From positions 1,810,501 to 1,874,500 of the forward strand of contig NC_059556.1 in the NCBI RefSeq assembly GCF_905220415.1: a DNA stretch of 64,000 bases, given 5' to 3'. Below the pieces are notes generated by a model that was not told the DNA's origin, made no database searches, and worked only from the letters and a program-made list of their open reading frames with translations. The stretch comes from Colias croceus (lineage: Eukaryota > Arthropoda > Insecta > Lepidoptera > Pieridae). Below are positions 21,370 through 32,629 of the stretch, piece after piece (within the stretch, counting starts at the first letter, position 1; the number at the start of each line of letters is the position of its first letter). Both the position numbers and the translations under genes were made by a program.

Positions 21370-21932
21370 AATCCATGGTTGTTGAGAGGCCGCATACAGT
21401 CTCGACACAGACAGTATGGGCAGCCTTAATCGATGACATTTTAATTGGTCCAGTCATTTTACCCACAACCCTAAATGCTGAACGTTTTTTAGAATTACTA
21501 CAAAATTTACCCATGTGTATGGAAGATGTTCCCCTGGCTACGAGACGGCGTGGGCGTATGTATCTCCAAATGGATGGATGTCCTGCACATTATGGGCGGG
21601 AGGTGCGGATTTTTGAACGAAAATACCCGAACCGGTGGATTGGCCGAGGAGGGCCAGTAGGCTGGCCAGCGCGTTTACCTGATCTGACACCCCTAGATTA
21701 TTTTTTATCATGAAGCAAAGAGTATACAGCACGCCAATAAATACCGAGGCACAGTTGCACGACCGAATGACATTAATGCGCAAATGACAAATTATTTACA
21801 ATGCGCAAATGACATTAAAAATGATTCAGGAATGCATAGCATGCAATAGCAGAGCCACTTACCAAATTAATATTCGTGCAGTAATGTGCTTGCAAAATCG
21901 AGGAGGCCATTTCGAACATTTAATGCATTAAA
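21370..21932 (+). pseudogene. mariner-type (DD41D group) transposase, C-terminal part
   Basis: Blocks in order: WAALIDDILIGPVILPTTLN, AERFLELLQNLPMCMEDVPL, YLQMDGCPAHYGREVRIF (second Asp), RWIGRGGPVGWPARLPDLTP and LDYF (third Asp). By my count 40 residues separate the second and third Asp, close to the 41 of the intact copy at 42.3 kb. After a stop at about 21711 the distal part continues in other frames to NRGGHFEHL near 21920, the usual C-terminus. Dead copy. Confidence 0.7.
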
Positions 21933-23344
21933 TAAAAATGCAAAATTGTAAATTACGGATAATTTTATTAATAAAGTTATTGTGATTAAAGTCTGGTTTT
22001 TATTACCTACTAGAATGTAAATAACTCCTACCTAGCCAATTTTTGAGTAAGAACATTGTTTTTTTTTTATTTGGAAGCTAAAATGGTAAAGAATAAAAGT
22101 AAGCTATAAAATTACATAATTATACGGCATACTTTTTTAGTAATTTGAAGTTTTTTAAAATAAACGTCTAAAAATCATTTTTTTCATAAAAATACATTTT
22201 TTTACCCAAGATAAATACTTTTTTGCGGACTATTTATTATTTCATGGTCATCGCCAGGTATTAGGCATACTGTTTTTTTTATTTCAAAGAAATAGCCCCA
22301 TTATTTTGGAAAAAATCAATACTTTTGTACATAGAGTCCTTTATGAAACATGAAAATCGTAAAATACCAATAAATCCTACAATATTTTTTTATAATATTT
22401 TTTTTTTATATTTTTCTAGTCAATGATTCATGGTCTAGTTTCATCCCCTTTCGGGATTGCACTTTATCCAGGGACACACTTTATAACAGAGATTTAAGCG
22501 ATCTATCAACATTTAATATGCCGTCTGAAAATGTCCACCTCTTCAGATTGAACTTAAGAAGTAGACATATATTCCGTTAAAGTCTACCATTCCTATAATA
22601 TTAGTCGAACTATTGTTGCACATGTTTTACGGGTCGGAGGACTATCGGCTGTTGTGCGCACACCATGTGTTTAGTATGGTTTTTAGGGGGCTAGGCACTA
22701 GGACGTGATAAGGCCCTGCTTTATTCTTAGATAGAATTATTATCGATGAGGACGACGATGATGATTAATAATTATTGTATTCTGTACCAATATGTAGTAC
22801 TTTATATTTTGTATTGTATTCTGTACCTTTTAACATAAAAAATGTGTATTTATTACATGTTTTTCTTAAAATCACATCGGGAAAACGAATATGATCTATG
22901 GAAAGTTACACATAAGTCGTACAGAAATCGAGTAGCAATAAATAACGCTTATGCAAGAATCAGAGACTCGATGAATATGCATCATTTTAATTGAAAGACA
23001 TAATACAGTCGGGAACACAATAACGTAGGACCCCTATCCCCTGCACGTACGAGGCGTTTGTGTAGCCCTGTATATAAAGGCAGGCACAGTATATAAATTC
23101 CCGATCCGCCCTACGATAGGCACTAGCTATTTAATAGCCGCGGCGTAAACAAGTAACTCTGAAGCGACAGTGTCAACCAGTGACTCCGTGTTGTTCTGCT
23201 TCTCCATGTAAGTATTTTAAAATATTTAATATTTTACTTCTTTTCTGAATTTTTATTTTGTATGTACGCATATGTTTCTACGAGTACCTCCTAGGGACCG
23301 AGGTTCTGTTTTACAACTGAAATTCACATTTTCTCTATTTATAT
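21933..23344. other. Noncoding stretch, no gene recognised
   Basis: AT-rich with several homopolymer runs at 22060-22440. Two TATA-like words (TGTATATAAAGG near 23070 and AGTATATAAATT near 23090) sit about 130 bp before the MADF-BESS remnant and could be an old promoter, but nothing confirms it. Confidence 0.35.
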
Positions 23345-24105
23345 TTGCAGTTTGTGGACGCTGTGAATTATCCGCTAAAATTAAAACCCTAAAAGCAAAA
23401 GCAGAGTGGAAAAAATTGCGAGATAAAATAAAAGGGTGGCAAATCAGGCCAGACCACTGTTTTTGAATACAATTGGAAAATGTTTTTGAAAAAAATGCAC
23501 AAGTTATGAAATTTTTAATTCCCTACATTAAAAATCGAGACAGAACTTCTAATTTAAAAAAAAGAGTCTACACAAGACACCAACGCTCAACAATCCACAC
23601 AAGTTACTGACTCTCAAGAATCCACACAAATTACTAACTCTCATCAAACCCTACCAGAATCCAGCCAACACTCTCCACAAAATGTTCATGTGATGAATCA
23701 TCTTCAACGGTTATATTAGAAGAATCAGAAAGCTCACTGTCAGCACAAAGAACAAGAAAAAGAAAGAACGATGATGATATTATTGAAATTATTAGGGATT
23801 TGGAAAACAATCATAAACAATGTCAAGAAGAACGAGACATAAGAAGAAATCAAGAGAAAAAGCATCCAATCGAAATATTTTTTCAAAGTATGACCGAAAC
23901 AGCGAAACCAATGCCAACTTTTATGCAAAACAGAATTAAAAGAAAGGTCCTAGAAATAGTTTGAGAGGCCGAAGAAGAACTTGAATCTTATATTAGGACT
24001 CCTACATACGGATATTCAACATCTTCAGCAGCATCCACACCGATCAACAACATGCCCAATCCTCAACAATATTTGAAGAACTGTAGCAACAAGATACCAT
24101 AATCT
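23345..24105 (+). pseudogene. MADF-BESS protein remnant
   Basis: After a splice-acceptor-like TTTGCAG at 23344-23350 the frame shows the end of a MADF helix (KAKAEWKKLRDKIKG). Further frames give a Ser/Thr-rich linker, an acidic-basic stretch (SLSAQRTRKRKNDDD) and a BESS motif, HPIEIFFQSMTETAKPMPTF ... KRKVLEIV. MADF-BESS proteins bind DNA and are often carried by Harbinger elements as the partner of the transposase. Stops near 23466, 23611, 23719 and 23962 show decay. No Harbinger transposase lies next to it; the hAT element begins at 24110. Confidence 0.65.
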
Positions 24106-24109
24106 ATAC

Positions 24110-26040
24110 CAGTAGTCCCCAAACAATTGCCCATGTGCCTATTATGCAACAAAGTTTTGAGCAATGACTCTATGAAACCATCAATGCTCGAAGATCATCT
24201 AAAAAGGTGTCATACTGATAAAATAGGTAAAGATTTAAAATATTTTCAAACATTGAAGGAAAAATATGAAAAGAGACCCACTATGCACATTATGTTTGCT
24301 TCAACATCTCAAAGTAACGATGATGGCTTGCGGGCATCTTACAATATCTCATTACTTATAGCAAAATCTGGAAAACCACACACTATCGGAGAACAATTAA
24401 TTTTACCCGCTGTTGAAGAGGTTTTAAAGACTCCATAAGTTAACAAACTTTCCATTAAGTAACAATACTGTACAAAGACGCATTGATGAAATGAGCTCTG
24501 ATATCGAAAGCTTTTTGTGCAATCATCTACAAAAAACTCATTTTTCTATACAACTGGACGAGTCAACGTTACCCGGCGTTACTATTGGCATATGTCCGAT
24601 TTATTATGGAGGAAGAAATTCACGAAGAATTACTATTTGCCAGAACTTTGGAGACTGACACTAAAGGCGAATCAATATTTAATGTCCTGAGTAATTTTTT
24701 TACAGAAAAATCGATTCCATTTACAAACATTATTTCAGTGGCAACAGACGGAGCTCCTGCAATGGTCGTGCGATATCGTGGGTTTATAAGTCATCTCAAA
24801 AGAATTATACCAGGACTTACAGCTATTCATTGCGTAATCCACCGACAACATCTTGTGGCAAAACATTTAAGTGACAGGTTGAAGCAATCTCTTCATTTTG
24901 TAATAAAAGCTGTCAACAAAATCAGAAGCAATGCATTGAATACGCGTTTTTTTGCTCAATTGTGCAACGAAAATGATGAAGACTTCCAACGACTGCTCTT
25001 ACATACTGAAGTACGCTGGTTGTCGAAAGGTGCATGCTTAACGAGATTTTACTCTGTTTTCGATTCCATATTAGAATTCTTAGAAAGTAGAGATCCAGAT
25101 TTAAAAGAAAACTTGATCAAATTCAAAGCAGACATTGCGTATTTGACAGATTTGTTTAAAAAATTTTATGATATTAACTTGCAGTTACAAGGGGACAGCC
25201 TGAATTTAATAAAAACAAAGGGGATAATTTCGGCTTTTCTTGGGAAATTGAAATTTATGAAGCAAAACATTAGTCGGCGTGAATTCTCTCAATTTCCAAA
25301 CTTGTCGCAGGTAGAATGTATTGATGAGGATATCCATACCTACAGTCAACATTTAAGTGCCCTGCATGATGACTTCAAAACCAGGTTTGAAGATATGCTG
25401 ACGATGGATATACCACCATGGATCATAAATCCATTTGATGAAACGGAAGTGGCCAATGTTGTATTACAAGAGGAGCTGATCGAGCTAAGCACTAATGAGG
25501 AGCTGAAGGTGAAATTTAGAAAAGGCTACCAATCATTTTGGCTGCAAGCAGAAATACCCGAAAAATATCCTGGACTGTGGGAAATCGCAAGGAAATTTCT
25601 AATAGCTTTTCCCTCGTCATACCTTGTCGAAAGAAGTTTTAGTGCCGTTACAAACCTCTTAACAAAAAAAGGAGCAAATTAAACATCACAGAGCGGGGGG
25701 ATTTGCGGTTATTGCTCACAAAAATAAAGCCAAACATTGATCGTTTGCTGACACTCCATCAGATACATCCTTCCCATTAATTAAAATTATGACCTGAACC
25801 TATATTACCTTAATAATTTTTTCTTGTAATTCTATTCTTTTAATAAATAAAGTGTTATAAAATGTACCATTTTTCGTTTTTATTTTACCTATCGGAATAT
25901 AGAGACAGAACTCAGAAGTGACACAATTTTTATTTTTTGGCGATTTTAAGAATGTGGTAGAAATGTAGCAGCAGGGGGTCCACCGAAACCAGTAAAATTT
26001 TGAAAGTGGTCCACGAGAAAAATAAGTTTGGGGACTACTG
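24110..26040 (+). mobile_element. hAT element, ZBED5-like, with inverted ends
   Basis: The ends CAGTAGTCCCCAAAC (24110-24124) and GTTTGGGGACTACTG (26026-26040) are exact complements and begin with CAG, as in hAT elements. The transposase lies between them. The flanking 8 bp (ATCTATAC and AGTTAGAT) do not match, so the target duplication has decayed or one side has been rearranged. The BED finger begins only a few bases inside the left end, so the 5' part of the gene and its leader have been lost. Confidence 0.75.
24127..25785 (+). pseudogene. hAT transposase (ZBED5/FAM200-like), two or more frameshifts
   Basis: First frame (to 24438): BED finger end CLLCNKVLSNDSMKPSMLED and HLKRCH, then SYNISLLIAKSGKPHTIGEQ. 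A damaged stretch of about 150 bp follows (peptides SIQLDESTLPG). From 24585 a long frame holds the nuclease: NIISVATDGAPAMV (Asp), GLTAIHCVIHRQHLVAKHLS, LLLHTEVRWLSKGACLTRF, and the C-terminal hAT block AFPSSYLVERSFSAVTNLLT. After a shift near 25672 the tail continues as LNITERGDLRLLLTKIKPNI and ends at about 25782. Order and motifs match the vertebrate/insect ZBED5-type hAT proteins. It is inactive, but it is one of the least decayed hAT copies here. Confidence 0.85.
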
Positions 26041-26219
26041 AGTTAGATATTAACTGATTAATTACTAAAACATTGTGTTTGATTTGACTGTATTCCTAAA
26101 CGAACGACGGACGCTCGAAGCTCATTCAAGGCCAAGTTTGTTTTGAAGTGAACTTGTGTCTTGTGTTGTGATTTAAATTGTTCAAAGTTTGGAACTATTA
26201 TATTGTTCTACATTCTACA
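26041..26219. other. Short spacer before the Myb/SANT-like gene
   Basis: No structure recognised. I looked for inverted ends of a Harbinger element here and did not find any. Confidence 0.35.
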
Positions 26220-27107
26220 ATGAGAACCAGCCACCCGCAGTACACCATTATGGTAGAATTTATGGAAAAGTAAGTGTATTACATTTAAGATTTTATTGTC
26301 ATAAGCATATTTGTGTTGATTTTAATAGTGTTTCAATGGGATTTTTGGAATATATTTTTGTAAAGTTTAAAAGAGCTAAAGTTTATTTGTATACTCAAGT
26401 TAAAGTATTACGCTAGTCATGTGAAATTTGTAAAAACAAAATTGAAAAAGAAGAATAACACTTATTATAAATATTAGAGCACACGGTCCTTTAACTCACG
26501 TTAAATTTATTTTAGGCTGGGACTTATCCAAACCCAGTGGGGGTCCTCGTGGTAGACATTATATGCAGCAAAAATGGGAGGAGTTAATTGATATGCTCAA
26601 TAGTGATGGCACTGGGGATTCTCGAACAGAGGAAAAGTGGCGGAAGGTAAGCCTATTATATCCTAATTACGCACATTTAAGGAAATACACATACTTCACA
26701 CAATTTGAAATACATGCATGCACAATTATATTGGTGCTGACATCCTGCTCTTGTTCATGTTTGTTAAGGTTTGGAGTGATTTTAAAAACAATGTCAAAAA
26801 AAGTGGGCGAAAATAAATACAGAGTCAGCTCAGAGTACAGGTGGTGGGCCAGCGATTCAGCTGACATTAACAGACCTTGAAAACAGAGTTTTAAATTTAA
26901 TTGGAGTGCAGGCTGCTACTGGGATGCCTATACAAGAAGCTGGATTTGTAAAGGGGTGATATTTTTGCTTGGTAATGTAGTATGTCTTTTTTTTCATAGC
27001 AATCGTTGTAATCTCAGGGAAATATAATAAACTGATAATAATTAATGATTTTCGAATTATCTGAATATTAAATTGCATATTGAGACAGAATATGAACAAA
27101 AGTTTAA

Positions 27108-29454
27108 CACGTTCAATGCTATACGTATCAGAATTGAGCGATCGTGCACATTCTACAAATGCGGAGTCGGAAAAGTTGTTCTATCCCGTTTTGCTACGCT
27201 GATATTTCATAAACTAAATGAAAGTGTGATGAGACAGACATATCGTTTTCTTTGGTATTTCAAATATTATTTAACTGGCTAGTTCAAAAAATACGAGTCA
27301 AATCTGATACTAACGCACTGAATATCAATTTTGGTTGTTCAGTGCGGTACGTATCAGTTCTGGTCGTACGTATCAGATTTACGTATCATAACTATTTTTC
27401 ATTAGTGTTGTCTTATGCAATAAGAAAGGTTGTGTGCACTTGAGTTGTCGCAAGTATGAAGCGGTCACGCCGTATTCTGGAACGCGTTTTCGATGAAAAA
27501 TATAAGGAGAACATAGAAACAGAGCGGAACATACTTCACAGTAGTCCAAGCACAGGTAAACAATTTACTATTCTACAAAACGCGTCATTTGGAAGTAACA
27601 TTGAAACCCAAAGTCGCTGTGCCTCTCTTAGCGATATCTCTGTAACTGGACTGGTACCACTGCTTGACGGATCCTTAAATGAAAACTATATCGAAGAGTT
27701 CTTGAAAACTCCAAAAAGATCACGTCATATCCAGTCACGCACGACGTATGATAATATTAATCCCTCAACAAGTACCCAACATGAGTCTTACGTCCTTGAT
27801 CTCAGTCATGAGGGTAACAAAACAAACATACAAAATGATGATTGTTTCGCCCCAAATTTTATCAACCACAAAAACACACAACTCTTAACGCAGCCTATTC
27901 AAGAAAATGTTTGTGCCCCTAGCGAGTTAGATTTAAATACCACCAATAATATTGCTAAACAGCCTATTACTGAGCAAAGTGATCAGAATCAGCTTCGAGA
28001 TGATCCTAGAAAGATTTACCCAAATTTTGGAACCAGGAAAATTCTTGGTTATTGACGAGACAATGATCCCTTGGAGAGGCCGCCTGAAATTCAGGCAATA
28101 TATTAAAAACAAAGCCCATAGTTATGGGATTCAATTGTATAAACTCTGCACTCCAGAGGGATACACAGTTGCTGTAAAGGTATACACAGGCAAATTGGAG
28201 GAAAAGTCTATGAAACCACATGGGCAAGCAATTGTTATGGAGTTGATTCAAGGTTTAGAACAAGAAGGTAGAGTGGTAATTGCTGACAACTTTTATACAT
28301 CTGTCAAATTAGGAGAAGAATTGTCAAAAAAGAAAATGCTACTGTGTGGAACAATAAGGACTAATAAAAAAAAACTGCCTAAATTAACAGTTGTTAATAA
28401 AAAATTAAAAAAAGGCCAGATTCTTGGGAAGATGACTATGGACGGTGTCAAAATTATAAAATGGCATGACACGAGAGCAGTTACCATGATTACTTCATGC
28501 AAAGAGCACACGGCAACTGTGATCAATACCGGCAAGTGCCGAAAATTTAGCGGCGAACCAATAATGAAACCTGAATGCGTTGTTATGTACAATAAAAATA
28601 AAAAAGGTGTTGACTTTTCTGATCAAATGACCGCATACTACACGACTCTGAAAAGAGGTATTAAATGGTACAGAAAATTGATGATGAGTATTCTTTTTGG
28701 AACTTGTTTAGTAAATGCATGGATAGTTTTTAATGAAAATAATGAAACAAAAGTAAACTTACTGGATTTCACTGAAAATATTATACAGAGCCTTACTAAA
28801 AAGAAATTTACTAATGAAGCGTTTGATCATCCTAAACCTAATAAAGTACATACATTTGAAAAACGTCCTTCACGTAAACGCTGCACTTTATGCTATCAGG
28901 AGTTGAAGCAGACAATGAAAAGCCGTGAAGCGGAAAAAAAAAGCCAAACAAGTTTACACGATTTGTGTAGAGTGTGACAAACCAATGTGTCTCAATTGTT
29001 TTAATAAGTACCATACCAGTATTTTGTAATAGTATAATAAAAAATATTTTTTGTAATCGATAGTATTATTTTCACATCCCTTGTCATTTATCGATAAAAA
29101 TGTAAGTGGTTGCGGTACGTATTATTTCTGACTCGTAAACGAAGAAAAAGTCTCCTACGGACGAGCTATACGAATCATATCCGATACACAACTTAGACAT
29201 CTAATAACTCGTAAAATAATCTGACAAACCCCCTGCTACGGAAAAAGATACTAATTGCATTCACGAAGAACCATTTTTTGTACAAAAATAAAATAGTTAA
29301 TGGCTTTTTCAAAGCAAAAACGACTTTCGAACATGGTTCTGACAACGAATGAGAAATGATACGTGCAGTAGGATTGTAAAGTATATAATGAGTCAAATTT
29401 GACTCGTATAGCATTGTGGACTATTCGACTAGGTCATGTCTAGCACGCAACGTG
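27108..29454 (+). mobile_element. piggyBac-superfamily element with TTAA duplication
   Basis: TTAA at 27104-27107 and 29455-29458 flank an element beginning CACGTTCAATGCTATACG and ending CAACGTG. The word CAATGCTATACG recurs, inverted, about 40 bp inside the right end, giving a terminal plus subterminal repeat. The element carries its own transposase in plus orientation. It lies within an intron of the Myb/SANT-like gene, so its insertion did not by itself destroy that gene. Confidence 0.85.
27456..29029 (+). pseudogene. piggyBac transposase with an internal deletion
   Basis: Met at 27456 starts an acidic, Ser/Thr-rich N-terminus (MKRSRRILERVFDEKYKE ...). Near 28010 the frame changes to one containing GKFLVIDETMIPWRGRLKFR (first Asp), VVIADNFYTSVKLGEELSKK (second Asp) and KKGVDFSDQMTAYYTTLKRG (third Asp). 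About 130-150 residues that normally precede the first Asp are missing at the junction. The C-terminal zinc finger starts RKRCTLCYQEL and, after another shift near 28950, continues ECDKPMCLNCFNKYH to a stop at 29027. All three Asp are intact, but the deletion and shifts make activity unlikely. Confidence 0.85.
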
Positions 29455-30395
29455 TTAACTTGTCTGCAACTTACCTACCTAACCTTTTAAAAAAGGGTCA
29501 CCACTTAAGTTTTTTGTTAGTATTGTGATTTGTGACACTTGAAATTCTTGTGTGGACGACTGGCTGGGGTTTAAGTGCCACATAATGCATTGCAATTATG
29601 ATCTTTGTTGACAATGTCTTAACTATGGTGTTTCTATGAGCATTAATGAATACTCTAAAGTAGTATTTTGTTTTATAAAAAAATACAATAGGTATACTAA
29701 ACAGTAAAGGTGGCCTTTACTCACAAATTTTAAGTAAGCACCATACTTTTTTATTTTTTATAGGTTGTTGGTGGAGAGGATGTTAGCTTGTCAGGTGTAC
29801 AAGTACCTGCTACAGAAACTGTAGACGAATTGACTGTGGATGATGCTGCTTATGAATATACACCAATTCCTGAAGGTTGGACTTACTTACTTAATTATAT
29901 ACCTTAACTATAACTCTTTTGTTTGTCATAACTACTAGTAACAACAAAACATTTAAAAATAAGATCTTCAAATACTTAAAGTAAAAAAAAAAGTTCCTGA
30001 TAACTAAAGCTAGCAGAATAGTATTTACGTTGATTGTTGAATCTTTTCCAGATGAATCGAATACTCCAGGAACAAGCAGTCAACCCACAGTCGCTCCACC
30101 TCTTTCTCCTCCTACTCCGCCACCAGCACTTACACCACCACCAGGTCCAGTGCAAACCCAGTGGCAACCGCCGAAAAAAAAGAAGAAGCCTGAAGATTTA
30201 GTTATAAAAGTATTTAAGGAGTGTGAGACGAATGCTAGGGAGTATGAAAAGGAGCGTGACCGAATTGCACAAGAATTAGAACGAGAGAGGATTCGTCAGC
30301 GTGATGTAGAGCTTCAGTTGCAAGCTCAGTGGTTAGATTTTTTGAGAGAGGCGTTAAAGGTTTTAAATTCTTATTTAGAGAAAAGAAGTGAATAG

Positions 30396-30776
30396 TGTCG
30401 GATTTTTCATTTTATTTGTATTAAGGGTTGTTAACAGACTATATACCTATACACTATTCACTTCAATTTCTTAAAAAGAAAACATTTTGTATTTGTTAGA
30501 ATTAAATTTATTTTGCTTAATCTATACTCATACTTGAGTCCAGCAGTGGGCGTCGTGCGAATGAGATGGTGAAATTATATTTATGAAAGTAATATTATCT
30601 TAAAGGTACTTAATTCTATTTTGTAAATAACGAACATTATATTTGTTTCAAACATATTAAACTGTATTTTTATTCTCCAATTCTACCTTTATTATAGACT
30701 TCAACATGCTAACACAAAAACCGAAATCAATTATTTACATTACGAAGCCGATTAATCCTGTCTACTAACATGTTTC
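30396..30776. other. Shared 3' region of two convergent genes
   Basis: AT-rich DNA between the stop of the Myb/SANT-like gene and the stop of the minus-strand transposase. It should hold both 3' ends; I see no strong poly(A) motif that I would call. Confidence 0.4.
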
Positions 30777-31340
30777 TTATGGCTCTACCGCGATCAATTC
30801 ATCTGAAGAACCACTTTCGCGAGAAGGTTCTTCTAGAGAAAAAAATGTTGAAACGCTTATCCAGAAGAAATATATTATATCGTCTTCAGGATCAGGCAAC
30901 ATAAAATCTAATGCTAGGTTGTGTAGAACGCTACATGCCATTATGATCGAAGCACACCTCTCAGGGGTGTAATGTAATGTGCGGTCCTTACTTAAGGCAT
31001 CGCCACCTATTTTTGGGTCTTCCAAAAGTATTTTCGATCACAACTCTGGCCTTCCCATGGATGGTAGTATATTTTGCCTGTGGAGTGCCTTCAGCAGCAT
31101 CTGTTATTGGCGTCATCAACCAAGGCCTCTGTGGATATCCAGAATCCACTGAAAAAATATTTTTTGCATATTGAATTATATAATCTTACAACACACAATA
31201 ACCTTATCACTTAATTATCTATGTCTTTATTTATAATTGGAACAACCTACATGTAAAAAAATAGTTACCTAAAAACCACACTTGTTCATTATTCCGGTGT
31301 AAGTCTTGGATGTACCTATTGGCTTGACTGTTTTCGATAC
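30777..31340 (-). pseudogene. Harbinger transposase, last two exons
   Basis: Minus strand. An exon ending at 31269 (NSQANRYIQDLHRNNEQVWF, L) is followed by a 120-bp intron with GT/AG borders and an exon from 31148 that reads DSGYPQRPWLMTPITDAAEG, VVIENTFGRPKNRWRCL, then after a one-base shift SKDRTLHYTPERCASIIMAC and SVLHNLALDF. The second Asp (of DSGYP) and the Glu (of VIENTFG) are present. The N-terminal half is missing beyond 31340. The tail is shared in orientation with other Harbinger proteins. With the Myb/SANT-like gene it forms the two-gene layout of a Harbinger element. Confidence 0.8.
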
Positions 31341-31499
31341 GATGACGATTCGAAATTTACATGTTTTTGTTCGTGCTCTGAAAATTAGTTCAATATACGC
31401 ACACCAGAGGCGCTGTTCAAGTTCCCATACAAAACGCTTTCGTTGACGATACGAATAATTCGATAGTGATTCGTGCTAGGGGCACTGTACAAGTAATTC
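31341..31499. repeat. Small noncoding repeat-like piece
   Basis: A partly symmetrical stretch (GATACGATGACGATTCGAAA near 31340 and GACGATACGAATAATTCGAT near 31450) separates the Harbinger remnant from a mariner remnant. It may be a MITE that truncated the transposase; no duplication was found. Confidence 0.35.
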
Positions 31500-32181
31500 A
31501 TGACGGAGATCCTGCACGCAGAGTCGAATTTTGAAGGTCATGTTGAACGCCAATATGGAAGACGTCAATTTTTTTTATTAAAAATCTTATGGACCGACGA
31601 GTCCAAATTTGGTCAAGATGGAATAACAAATTATCACAAAATCCATTATTGGGCCCCACAAGTAGACGGTAATCCAAACAAGAAAAAACAGAAGGATCAC
31701 AAAGGTTTTCCCTAAATGTTTGGATGGGCATTATTAAGAACAAATTGATTGATCCTTTCTTCCTACCCAACAACCTTAATGGTGAAGCATATGAATTTTT
31801 TTTGAGAAACGAACTTTATGAGCTACTCAGTAAGGTTCCCCTAGAAACCCGCAGAAACATGATTTATCAACATGATGGTTGCTCCACACATTTTACTTTA
31901 AGCGTCTGGGAGTGACTCAATTGGCACTATCCCAACAAGTGGATGGCAGAGGACCCATTCCGTGGCCGGCCAGGATTCCCAACTTGACTCACATGAAAAG
32001 CTTGGTGTACGACGAGACTCCCGGACCTGTGGCAACCATCGAACAATTCAAACAGCGCATAATAAATGCAGTAGAAAAAATTAAAATTAATTTAAAGAAA
32101 AGTGTTGTTAGAAGTAATTTACGTAAACGTATGCGTCTCTGTATCCAAAATAGTGGCTCACATTTTGAAAATAAGCTGTAA
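31500..32181 (+). pseudogene. mariner-type (DD41D group) transposase, C-terminal half
   Basis: Peptides in three frames: ILWTDESKFGQDGITNYHKI (first Asp), SLNVWMGIIKNKLIDPFFLP, EAYEFFLRNELYELLSKVPL and NMIYQHDGCSTHFTL (second Asp). They are followed by GRGPIPWPARIPNLTHMKS, in which the expected 'SPDLTPMD' has lost its third Asp, and ATIEQFKQRIINAVEKIKIN with a normal C-terminus HFENKL. At least two frameshifts, stops at 31713 and 31913, and a deletion in the third motif make it dead. Clearly related to, but older than, the gene at 42300. Confidence 0.75.
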
Positions 32182-32421
32182 AAGTAATAAATACATACAA
32201 ATTACAACTTCTACGGCCTTAAAAAAGACGTTAAACAATGGATAAATTTCAACCATTTTCTACCATAGCTGTGTCCTGCTCTTGCTCACATGAAACGTCA
32301 ATCATAAAAACATGACAGGTTATTGCAATAACTAATCCATTGAATAGCGAATGGATAACATTTTATTAGTAAAACCGTTACTCTTTTACCTCTTGTCCAG
32401 TTCATCGAGGAATACGAAGTA
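32182..32421. other. Noncoding spacer
   Basis: Nothing recognised. Confidence 0.3.
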
Positions 32422-32620
32422 GTGGTTTGGGCAGGAGCCGCCACTTACAGGCGATTTAAGAGCTCATTCCCGACACCAACGACGTTGTGTATCACATCAG
32501 ACGATACTATCCACCGCGGAGTTTTCGAGTACTTATACCGAAGGTTACGTGAATGTGTACGCTATAAAGTGGTACCATTACCTAAGAGCACCAATGGAAG
32601 CGTCGCGCAACAATTGGGTT
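32422..32620 (+). pseudogene. Possible mariner N-terminal (DUF4817-like) scrap
   Basis: The frame gives AATYRRFKSSFPTPTT then HRGVFEYLYRRLRECV. Its shape recalls the N-terminal helix-turn-helix of DD41D-type proteins ('FP-x-R-x-x-P-x-x-x-x-F-x-x-L-x-x-x-LRE-x-G'). Similarity is weak and the piece passes directly into P-element coding sequence, so this is a tentative call. Confidence 0.25.
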
Positions 32621-32629
32621 GGAAGCCCA

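Larger units (their letters stand above)
26220..30395 (+). pseudogene. Myb/SANT-like (zeste-type) DNA-binding partner of a Harbinger element
   Basis: Pieces: 26220-26269 (MRTSHPQYTIMVEFMEK), 26516-26646 (WDLSKPSGGPRGRHYMQQKW, EEL), 26769-26955 (VWSDFKNNVKKSGRK; after a one-base shift TGGGPAIQLTLTDLENRVLN), 29764-29875 (VVGGEDVSLSGVQVPATETV) and 30052-30395 (Pro-rich then a long charged helix, KERDRIAQELERERIRQRDV). Borders at 26647, 29876 and 30051 have good GT/AG. Exons 1/2 and 3/4 do not join cleanly in phase, so it is probably a pseudogene. The fold is the Myb/SANT-like trihelix used by Harbinger-encoded DNA-binding proteins. A 2.35 kb piggyBac sits in the third intron. It converges with the transposase remnant at 30777-31340. 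Confidence 0.7.

Noticed and set aside
23060..23100. TATA boxes as a promoter of an active gene
   Set aside because: The only downstream gene is a decayed MADF-BESS remnant and no initiator or first exon is recognisable.
26189..26416. Plus-strand frame of 75 codons
   Set aside because: The overlapping frame MRTSHPQYTIMVEFMEK fits the first exon of the Myb/SANT-like gene better; the longer frame runs into the intron.
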